Source: Urophycis tenuis
Taxonomy: Eukaryota; Chordata; Actinopteri; Gadiformes; Phycidae
Length of the DNA: 64,000 nucleotides
Assembly (NCBI GenBank): GCA_036785325.1
Contig: JAXIVH010000080.1
Span: 448,071 to 512,070, forward strand
Direction of reading: 5' to 3'
Each line of letters opens with the position of its first letter. The first letter of the stretch is position 1. Position numbers and translations under genes: made by a program. The notes under the pieces were generated by a model. The model was not told the origin of the DNA and searched no databases. It worked only from the letters and a program-made list of their open reading frames with translations. Positions 55,690 to 64,000 of this stretch are shown here, in pieces.

Positions 55690-56111
55690 GGCCCTCATTT
55701 ATCAAACGAGCGTACGACAGAAAACGGGCGTAAAATGGACGTACGCTCATTTCCACGTTGAGCTTGGCATTTATCCATTTGAACATGAGCGCAGGCTGCG
55801 ATGAAATCTCACGTCAGGTCTGAGCTCGTGTACGCAACTTTTTCGATTGCGAACAGTGGCGAGACTGGTATATCCGCAAGAGTCGGACAACTTTTTCTTC
55901 ACCTTATTCGGAATAAAATAACTAACGCAATGCAAACAATAGCCTAAAGGTCAAATGTGAAATGTTTTAAGCTGGATCAATTTAACATCAATTTTACATT
56001 TAATTAATTATTCAATTAATTATTTACCTCTTCCGTAGCCCGCTGAACATTGGACACACTGTTGACTGCAACAGTGATTTGTTTCCATATAGCATTTTTT
56101 TGCTTGCCCTT

Positions 56112-56663
56112 AATTAGATTAGATTAGATTCAACTTTATTGTCATTGTGCAGAGTACAAGTACAGGGACAACGAAATGCGGTTGGCGTTCTAACTAGAAG
56201 TGCAAATGAGCGATAAAGGTGCGGGTTGAAATTAGGGCTGGGCGGTATATCGATATTTCAAATATATCGATATTTTTTCAAACAAGATAAGGAACGAGAC
56301 GATATCATCAATATCGATATAGTTTCATTTGCGTTTAAAGTACAGCACTTTGTTCCTAATAACAGCCGTTTCGAGCCGCGACTGCCGCCTGCTATTTCGT
56401 TCTCTTCTCTGCGAAGCACTATCTCTCTCCCGCTCCCTCCGACTTGTCACACACACACACTGCCCCGGCCCAACGTGTACAACGTGTGGCTTTCACAGAA
56501 ACTTTGTAGCGACGCTGCCGCACACTTTAATGGGCAGGCAACTTCTGCGCGACTGCGCTTTCTTTCATTCGCTTTCGCTGGCTACATCAAATCTAAATTA
56601 CACGTTGGCTAGATGACATCAAATTGACGGACGATAACATAACGGATATTTTATGATAACGGA

Positions 56664-56699
<36 letters not shown>

Positions 56700-57600
56700 C
56701 ACGAAGCATCGGAGCGTTCTGATCCGTCTTTTAAGAAACATTGCCGCTGCTTAGCCTATTTAAGATGCTGTGCATAGACTGACTGCACCCACTGTTTTGC
56801 TACGATTGCAGAATTTTGCCTTTTATTAACATTCATTTTATTCTGTTTCTACTATACTAGGCTACAATAAAACGATTTCTGCATAGGCTATCGTTCCTGT
56901 AACGTCGGGACCGCATTCAATTTCGAGTGACTGTTTTTGACTCATTCATTTTAAAATGTTTCGCTACCCCGTCCTACACCCAAATTGAGGATTGAGTTTG
57001 CAATCAGCAAGGCAGATTAACGAGCGCAGCGACGCAGGCAGGCTGGAAATGAAAGCACAACGGCGCCACCCATGTAGAATGACGAGTTGGAGCGCGGCAA
57101 CAGCAAATATGTTATTGCGTCAACAAATATCGATATTTATCTTATATCGATATTCTGCTTGAAAATATCGAGATATGACTTTTGGTCCATATCGCCCAGC
57201 CCTAGTTGAAATGCAGAATTGAAAAATTGAAAAACATGAAAAGTGGCAGTAGTTATTAAAGTGACAGTAAACAGTGCAGGTGGAGATAGTGATCGTTGAG
57301 GTAGTAAACGGTTACTAACACTAGCAGAAACAGGCTGTAAACAGTATAAAAAATGTTTAAAAAAATGTAAACAATGTACAGGTAGTGCGAGAAATAGTAA
57401 TATAATACAAGAAGTGTACAGGTGGTGCAATAGTGCGCTAGTGCAATACAACGGAACGGGTACAACAGATGAATGTGGATTGTATGGATATGGGGGTGGG
57501 GGGTGGAACGGCAGTTGAGAATAAATAACATTACTATAAATAATATGAAGTATGTCCAGGGGGGTGAGGGGTGGGGGTGAGTGTCCTTGGGGGGGGGGGG
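56112..57600 (-). repeat. LINE 3' end (minus), split by a hAT MITE
   Basis: TAGATTAGATTAGATTCAAC followed by TTTATTGTCATTGTGCAGAG is a reversed LINE tail with a TCTAA repeat, also seen at 4785. The UTR resumes after the hAT (57205-57600), with repeated TACAGGTGGTGCAATAG-type phrases. A G-run of 16-18 bases lies at about 57586-57603. Confidence 0.6.
56233..57204. mobile_element. hAT MITE, TSD GTTGAAAT
   Basis: TAGGGCTGGGCGGTATATCG at the left and (inverted) TAGGGCTGGGCGATATGGAC at the right are flanked by GTTGAAAT (56225-56232, 57205-57212). The interior has CGATATTT words and a TA microsatellite (56667-56697). The reading frames are chance. Confidence 0.9.
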
Positions 57601-57902
57601 GGGGCGCGCATCAACAAGTGACACGAGTGTCTCCATTTCTGTTTCTGAAAATGTAAAATTGTAAAATGTAAAAAAAAATGTGAAAATGTAAAAGTTAGGG
57701 GCGAGACTTCTTTTATAGGGGCGTGTTACGTTAATTACGATCAATCTCAGCCGCCGTATTTATCAACACCAAGCTCCTTAAGTACGCTGGGATTGGTGTG
57801 ATACGATACGTTTCGTAAATCTCACGTGGGTCCTATCGTAAGATGAATCATGCGTTCAGATTTGCGCTCATTTCTACGTTCGTTTGATAAATGAGGGCCA
57901 CT

Positions 57903-58295
57903 AAAAAATGAACATAAAACTTAATACTAAAAACTGCAATATAAACTCTGAATAGTTATAAACTCTATAAACTCAACTGAATAGTTGACTAATGCTGATA
58001 CTAAAATCTTTGACTACCACCTGAACCGTCAAACACCAACAGCTGTAATTTGAGCTGCGTAACTGATAACCGTCAAGAACGCACGTGGATGCAAGTTGAC
58101 GTACCTCGAGAGTGTCGAAACTGATGCTCGCCGCAGTGGTAATTTGAACGTTTTTTATTTTTGTAGCTCTTTTGTGTGTGTCTTTACAATAACAAGGGTA
58201 GTGTAGCCTACTGTAGGCCTATCAGAGAAAAGTTTGGACGGACAACTTGTGGATTACCGCGACATGAAATGCAGTTGCATCATTGATGAATTGGT
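57903..58295. other. Spacer in arm B
   Basis: AT-rich with ACTAAAA/TACTAAAA repeats; no gene is recognised. Confidence 0.4.
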
Positions 58296-58392
58296 GAATA
58301 AACTCAGCAGAGTGAACTTCCAGTGTGTGAGTGACAGGCTTCTTTTTGTGATGGAGTATTGATGATTGCAGTTATGCTCAATTAGTGAAAAC

Positions 58393-58700
58393 TATTGGCA
58401 GAGCCTTGCTGTTAATGCGAACCTGGTGAGAACCCGCCGTGATAACTATTTGGATAATTAACTGGTGGACATCTGTTTTATTTGACTGCTTCATTTCCGC
58501 TTTGATGTCCCATTTCAAATTTTGGCTGAAATTTGAACCAAGAAATTTAAAGGAGTCTGTCCAGTTAATGGGCTCATGATAGCTGGGACTCATTAGGCCT
58601 CCTTCCCAAGTCCAAGAAGTCAGGTGTTTGTTTGTGAAGATAAGATTTAAGATGGAGCTTGTTTTCAGTGCACCAGTCCTAGCCCATTTCACAAAATATA
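58393..58700 (-). pseudogene. LINE reverse transcriptase C-terminal fragment
   Basis: The minus-strand frame contains LIFTNKHLTSW and SFKFLGSNFSQNLKWDI, matching the RT thumb wording FKFLGxxxSxxLKWD of fish L2/Rex-type LINEs. Arm A has only the start of it (up to 28457), where the P-type pseudogene begins. Confidence 0.7.
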
Positions 58701-58831
58701 TTTCAGCATAGGGCTGCTCGATTATGTCAAAAATGATAATCACGATTATTTTTGATTGATATTGTAATTGCGATTATTAAAGACGATTATTCATTGATTT
58801 AAAAAAAAAAAAGTTTTTGATGGTGCGACTC

Positions 58832-59680
58832 TGTTAGGACGACCGCAATTGCAGCTGGACCGTACAGCAGAAGAATACCCAGGCAGGATTGTCAGTTGTC
58901 AAAGATGAGCGTTTATTGTTCTCAGCAGCATGGCAAACACCCTCCACCTCATTCCAACAATCCTACTGATCACAAAATGGCGCCTTTAAATAGGGTGGCT
59001 CTCTAATGAGGGAGAAGCCATTTCCCATGCTCACAGGCTCTCCTTTACACAAACACTTTTTTTTTGTATTATTATCCCCACAGTCTTTTCTTCTATCTAC
59101 ACACACACATACACATCTATTTACAAAAACCCCATTCCTAGTTCCAGCATCTTATACTCATAACATGCTCAAACTCTCCACCTCCACTAATCACCACTTG
59201 GTTGCTCCCGGAACTATAAATACAGTGCTTGTTTTCTTGGGAGGCCTTTTGCCCGAACACCCTGGAGACAAAGAGACTGGTGAGTACATTTCACACACAC
59301 ACACACCTTAACATTCCAATAGATTAACATACACACACTATTGCACTACATATTTTAGATAAATCATCTCATGTCATTTAGTATTACCTCCCCACATAAA
59401 TGCACACTAAATTTCATGTCCCTCTTTTGCAGGCGGAACCATGTGGCCATCACAGAACCTACCAGCACAGATAAAGCTTCAAAAGGACAATAAATGTATC
59501 AATCAACAAATAAACTGTATTTAAATGTGCAAATATGCAATGTGCAAATACAATAAAGTGCAACTGTTTACCAAAGTCCCTGTGCAATTATTAAAGTGCA
59601 TGTATCATGGTTAAAGTGCGTTGTGCAATATTCCCCCAACCCCCTCTCAAGCTCCAGGGAACGAAGTCCTGTTCGTTACA
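58832..59680. mobile_element. Solo LTR (849 bp), TSD GACTC
   Basis: It starts TGTTAGGACGACC and ends GTTCGTTACA. GACTC flanks both sides (58827-58831, 59681-59685). It contains several AATAAA-type signals (59500-59560) but no ORF or internal region, as expected after LTR-LTR recombination. It is not the same family as the Gypsy LTRs at 40557. Confidence 0.85.
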
Positions 59681-59783
59681 GACTCAAACATAGGTCCGTT
59701 GTGGTGGCAAAATATAATATATAATTGACACTTCTCTTGCAACTTTTCCGCGACATTCGTCATAAAGGGCAGGCAGCGCAATT

Positions 59784-60200
59784 CTACTGAAATGGTGATG
59801 TGGTGGTAACACATACCGCTTGTCCAATGTGTATCAGTTTATTGAACGCCGGGTCGCTAACGGTGCTGGTAGGGCACATGTCTTTGGCAATCATGTATGC
59901 GATTGCATCTGTTATTTCTTTATGCCTGCGGGAGCTGGCTGGATATGGGGTGGCATTGTATAGGGTCTCCTTAATTGAGGACTGTGTTGCGGTGGCAGGA
60001 GTGGAGGAGCTTTTCATTTTTTCCTTCATTGCTTGGTCATGTATTACTCTGTGTGCGGACTTTTAAGTGGTTAAATAGATTGGTCGTATTCGCTTGAGGT
60101 GCAGACACGGTCGCGTGACATATCTTGCAAGTTTTCAGGCGGGGGCGGGGCGCAGCGGAGTGCGCAGGTGGAGAAAGAAGGGTTCGCTCCATTTACCACA
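59784..60200 (-). pseudogene. hAT (ZBED-like) transposase N-terminal fragment
   Basis: At about 60130-60062 a BED zinc finger reads CKICHATVSAPQANTTNLF followed by NHLK; a final His of the finger appears changed to Arg. A frameshift follows. 60029-59784 then reads KETLYNATPYPASSRRHKEI and TDAIAYMIAKDMCPTSTV, the conserved start of ZBED transposase bodies. The rest of the transposase is missing. Confidence 0.8.
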
Positions 60201-61602
60201 CAAAACACGGCGGGTGGCAGACTGATCGTTTTATTACGATTATCTTGATTTAATGATCGAGGGAAGCCAAAATCGAAATTGAAATTCAATTAATCGCCCA
60301 GCCCTATTTCAGCATATGATAAATAGCTTTTAGGCTATATCATTATGACTACAATATATTATATTTCAAATATATATTATGATGTTATCATGATGTTACA
60401 TTGTTTACCTACCTTTAATGATTGAATTCTATTCCTCAGGAAGTCCAGTTTCCGGTGAAACAGAGCAGAGTTGATGTTCATGACTTGTAGCCTAGAGGAT
60501 AAGGGGATCAGCTGGTGTTGTTGTGAGTTGTCTTTTTGACTTTTGACTGTAACAGCTGCTGTCTGTCTGTATATGTAATCTACTGACACTAAGTTTAGAT
60601 ATTCCTTTATTAATCCCCCTTAGGAGAAATTCACAGTGACCAGCAGTACAAGGGGATAGATGAGTGCAATAAAAACCTGACTATAGACGATAGACAATAA
60701 ATTGATTTACCTAAACAAGATTACAGATTACAAGATTACACTAGTACAGAATGATGCGATTGGTCTGGAAAAATGTTGAATTTTCTGCATGCACATAAGC
60801 TAGCTAGACACTATTCTTTTATAGCTGTCTTCGCATTCTTTCATTTCGCTGGATATTTAATTGTTTGTTAGCATATGGTATGTGTGTGAACAGAAAGTAT
60901 TAAGACCTTTTTACCTTTTTTTTCCCCCTTTTTCCCAGGGATTGACCTGATCTGGGATCTGCCATTTTGGAGACGATCTGGGACACCTTAACCATGACCC
61001 AGCTGTGACAGCAGGAGCAGCCTCCCTGCGCCTTAAGGACAACTTCAGTCCAGTCTAGCCCAGAGCTCACGGGCACATCGATCGTGGTGGGATTCAAATC
61101 CCTGATTTCTGTAGCTCATTTCCTTAACTGCTGTACCACCATGGTACCTGTTGGATCTATTTGAGCTTACCTGTCTCTCGTATGCCTTGTAAATCATTGC
61201 TTTTAATGGGAGATGCCGACCACAGTCAATTGCATAGAGTAATTGGATTGGAACGTAAGGGGGAGATGTAATGCAAAATTGCACTAGACAGCATTAAAGG
61301 TCCCATATTATGCTAAATGCACTTTAGAGCGGTTTTCTATCAATAATATGCATCCCCGGCCTGTCTACAATCCCTCCTGATATGAAAAAAGTTCATCCTC
61401 TCGTTTTTTTGCTTTCTTAGTCTTTAGAAAATGTGCGCTAAAACGGGCTGTTTGAGAAATGGTCTGCAAATGACGTCAGCAACAGACTCGGCCGCTCCCC
61501 TCAGGCTGGTGGCAACGCCTCCGGTGAAGGTTTGCCACGCCCCTAACAAAGTTTCTAAACACCGCCATTATTCCGCTCGCTAGCGTTGCTCCGGTTGGCA
61601 CA

Positions 61603-63412
61603 ATGGCGAAGGTACGAGCTGGAAGAAGTGGTTGCTCTGTTGTTGGCTGCACAAATGAGCACACAACTCTTTATAAACCTCCCTCTTCGGAGGTTCTGAG
61701 GACTCAATGGGTGAATTTCATTTTTGATGGTGATGTCCCTACAGCAGTTCCCAAAGTGCTGTATGTGTGTGCTAACCATTTCACGTCGGACTGCTTCATC
61801 AACGAGGGACAGTAGAAAACTGGATTTGCTAAATCCCTGCGGATTAAAAATGGATCGGTACCAACTGTCCGCGATCCAACTACGAACGTGGAAGCTGTAA
61901 GTTTGAACATTTCATTCTGATTTACTGTTTAGCCGGCTTGGCGGACCCTGTTAGCATGGCAGCTAGCACTGTTGGGCCGCGACGTAGTCTGCTTATACTT
62001 AAGTTACGTTAAAACTAGGGCCGGGACTTTAACGCGTTCATTAAGATGAATGAATGACACAGAAATAACGCATTTTAATCGCCCTTATTTTTGCACCGCG
62101 GAACGTTTATCACTGAGTGAGTTTCAGGTTTACCCATTATACTGGAGCAGTGATCACTGCCTGAGGCGTTTTGAACGCAGCTCAAACCGACTGGTGCCTC
62201 TGCACGGCGACCAAGCTTTGATAAACACGCACCGGTTTACAGTATCGTCCCGCATTTTAGCGGTCGTGGCCGTGGAGCTGAGAACAGCAGAGTTTCCTCT
62301 GCTGCAGCAGAATAGCGGACATGTCGTAGCTACAGACATGTCACTGTCTCGGGTGCATTTTGTTATTATAGGACTTCAACCTCAGAACTCTCTGTCATCA
62401 GACTGTCCTGGCCTGTCCTGTGCATACAAACAAACGATGTTTTGTTGCTTACCTTATGTATTCAGTCATTATTCAATGGTATATTAAAATGCATGTGAAA
62501 AAAATGTTTCTCACTGTTCTCAGATACATAGTGGGGGGAGGGATGATTACATTTGTTCTGAGAAGATGTTTTTTTCTAACCCCTGTGTGCTTGTTATAGA
62601 CCAGCTCATCAAAAACATCAACGGCACAGATTCCTGCATCAAGAGATGTTGCATGCCAGACAGAGATGGAAACACATTGTGTAGGTACACAGCTGTCCTT
62701 CAAGACTCTACGGGCTTCTTACAGGAGTGCAGGTAAACAGCCAGCTTCATTAGGCTGCATTTACTTGGGAAGAAGTTAGTAAGGAGTTACATGTTATCAT
62801 AAATATAATAAAGTTTCTGACATTTTAGATTTTTTTTCTTTTGTTATTACAGACTCTACTTGGCGGCAATGTACTACAACGAAAACGCCAACCGACCACA
62901 AGCAAAGACGGACCAAGGTGTACCCCTCTTCAAGGTGCACTTCCCAAAGGCATTGAAGGGAGAGTGTAGAGCAAAACCCCTAAAGACAGAGCCAACATAC
63001 AGTAAGAGTTTACTTTTTAATTTTTTATACCAAAACTAAAGGATTTTTTTTTACTTGTTGCACTTACAATCTATAAACATTTCAACAATAAATAACTGTA
63101 TAAAGTAATACACACACACACACAAACCTTATGAAAAATAATAAATTAGATAAAGTGTCAGGAGGTAATGAGCAAAACACTTTCAGACTCTTAAAAAAGT
63201 ATACAATGTCTGTGCATTTCTTGTATAAAACAGGGTATGTAGTGGACATGATGGACCTCATCTTCGAGAAGGTGTTTATGGACCCGGCACCCTACACTGA
63301 TGCAGTCCTGGCAATCCTTGTTCCTGAAGACCTTGCTGCACAGTTTGAGCGGCCAGACAAGGAGGAGGTCATTGCTGGTTATGTGTCCCGCTTCAATCAA
63401 GCAGCTGTTTGA
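61603..63412 (+). pseudogene. THAP-domain transposase, internally deleted
   Basis: Exon 1 (61603-61897) encodes a THAP zinc finger: GCSVVGCTN (C-x4-C), VLYVCANHF (C-x2-H) and NGSVPTVRDPT. An in-frame TAG at 61813-61815 interrupts it. Exon 2 (62600-62732) has PASRDVACQTE and QLSFKTLRASYRSA. Exon 3 (62853-63001) read in another frame has YLAAMYYNENANR and PLFKVHFPKALKG, typical of the C-terminus of fish THAP-type DDE transposases. Exon 4 (63234-63412) is in phase with exon 3: YVVDMMDLIFEKVF, FERPDKEEVIAGYV and a stop. The central catalytic region is absent. Confidence 0.75.
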
Positions 63413-64000
63413 ATCCCACGTAGTGACCTGTGGCATCAGGAAACTCCGTTTGGATTCTAAGGACCACACAAGCTGGGATGACGACCCGGATTCTGCGTCC
63501 CAGCAAGCCCCAACACCAGCTCACAAAAGAGCGATATGCAAGGTACCTGTAACGAGTTCAAGCAATTGGACAAGATATAGCAATTACTTTTTTGTTTTGT
63601 ATCCCATTTTATTTTTATGGATTGCCTGCTAAAACATATGGCTACTAAGAGCACTATCCCTCCTCTCGTCTCCTCCCCTCTACTACTACCACTAAACTAT
63701 TTTCACACACTCTGTGTTTCTACAGATTCTCCATCCCTGAGTCTACACCTGCGTGGTACCCGTCAACCTGCTCTAACACCGGCCTGCCATCCATCCCATC
63801 GGGCTGACATGTTTCCTCCTGCCCCTACTCCCACCAGAAGCTTCGTTGCGTTGAACATTTAATGTGTTTATGTGGAGTTGTACATTTTTTTCTTGTCTAT
63901 ACACATCTATTATATATATCTATTATTTTGTTATGCTACTTTGTTTTGATTAGCACAGTTATAACTTATTTGTTAGTAATGCAATGTCAATAAATGTTTA
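63413..64000. other. 3' part of the THAP-type element
   Basis: An open stretch to about 63540 (HTSWDDDPDSASQQAPTPAH in another frame) ends at a possible donor GTACCTG. The rest is AT-rich, with an AATAAA at 63990. No separate gene is recognised. Confidence 0.45.

Larger units (their letters stand above)
55690..57899. mobile_element. Harbinger-type MITE, 3-bp TSD ACT, with nested LINE tail and hAT
   Basis: GGCCCTCATTTATCAAACGA is present at both ends in inverted orientation; ACT flanks both sides (55687-55689, 57900-57902). The outer 200-300 bp at each side are Harbinger-like; the middle is later insertions. No transposase. The ATTTATCAA end resembles the element at 14304. Confidence 0.85.
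58709..60306 (-). mobile_element. ZBED-type hAT element, TSD TTTCAGCA, containing a solo LTR
   Basis: TAGGGCTGCTCGATTATG and (inverted) TAGGGCTGGGCGATTAATTG are the ends. TTTCAGCA flanks both (58701-58708, 60307-60314), and arm A has the single empty site (28375-28382). Minus-strand coding remnants of a BED-finger transposase lie at its right end. The element interrupts arm B. Confidence 0.95.
50349..61294. repeat. Arm B of the large inverted duplication
   Basis: Inverted counterparts of arm A blocks lie at 50349-50967, 54905-55022, 58296-58392 and 58624-61294. The order is exactly reversed. The blocks are separated by insertions: the 50968-54903 element, a Harbinger MITE region (55690-57899) and a hAT element (58709-60306). 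The arm is cut at TTAA (61294-61297) by a THAP-type element; its continuation may lie beyond the window. Confidence 0.85.
61298..64000 (+). mobile_element. THAP-type DNA transposon at TTAA (Kolobok-like), runs off the window
   Basis: It starts AGGTCCCATATTATGCTAAA directly after TTAA (61294-61297). Arm A has TTAA uninterrupted at 27369-27372, so this is a true insertion boundary. TTAA targets and a THAP-domain protein fit the Kolobok superfamily. The right end is beyond the window. Confidence 0.7.

Noticed and set aside
56226..56616. 128- and 95-codon ORFs
   Set aside because: They lie in a hAT MITE with proven ends and TSD and have no recognisable domain.
27366..61294. Maverick/Polinton or other giant virus-like element with long inverted ends
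   Set aside because: No polymerase B, packaging ATPase, protease or capsid genes lie between the arms, only Harbinger, EnSpm-like, Gypsy and LINE genes.

Overview
This window is vertebrate nuclear DNA, most likely from a teleost fish. Evidence: split genes with GT/AG introns, a U1 snRNA-type sequence, a tRNA-derived SINE of the V-SINE/DANA type, a CSKMT (METTL12)-like gene, and a dense mix of hAT, PIF/Harbinger, P-like, Kolobok-like, Tx1 and L2-like LINE and chromoviral Ty3/Gypsy elements. Species cannot be named from the sequence alone.

Layout. 1-4.7 kb: the 3' part of a membrane mucin gene (+ strand; Ser/Thr repeats, SEA module, EGF-like modules, transmembrane helix, cytoplasmic tail), reconstructed as ten exons whose phases all agree. 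4.7-10 kb: SINE/LINE-tail debris and small inverted-repeat elements. 10-13.7 kb: a 5'-truncated, frameshifted Tx1/L1-type LINE whose 3' end joins nucleotide 40 of a U1 snRNA sequence, followed by a second full-length 164-nt U1-like sequence. 13.7-16.3 kb: a hAT MITE and a decayed Harbinger copy. 17.4-18.7 kb: a CSKMT-like gene whose reading frame is broken. 19-20.4 kb: a four-unit tandem array with tRNA-like parts and a tRNA-Lys-like gene. 21.8-24.8 kb: remains of a transposon with a DDE transposase (+) facing a YqaJ-nuclease gene (-).

27.4-61.3 kb is the most striking part. It is a large imperfect inverted duplication. Four blocks at 27.4-34.4 kb recur in reverse order and orientation at 50.3-61.3 kb, around a centre of about 16 kb. 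Arm B carries three insertions for which arm A holds the empty target site: a 3.9-kb element with an 8-bp target duplication, a ZBED-type hAT containing a solo LTR, and a THAP-type element inserted at TTAA that runs off the window. Arm A carries a decayed THAP9/P-type transposase. The centre holds a chimeric transposase ORF (EnSpm/CACTA-like body, Harbinger Myb-like tail) converging on a Harbinger transposase gene. That gene is split by a 2.75-kb inverted-repeat element carrying an L2-like LINE, and by an intact, young chromoviral Ty3/Gypsy element with near-identical LTRs.

Host genes are few: the mucin is apparently intact within the window, and the CSKMT-like gene is apparently broken. Almost everything else is transposon. 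Target-site duplications and empty sites give a relative order of insertions. Calls rest on reading translations, motifs and repeat ends by eye; no database search was run.
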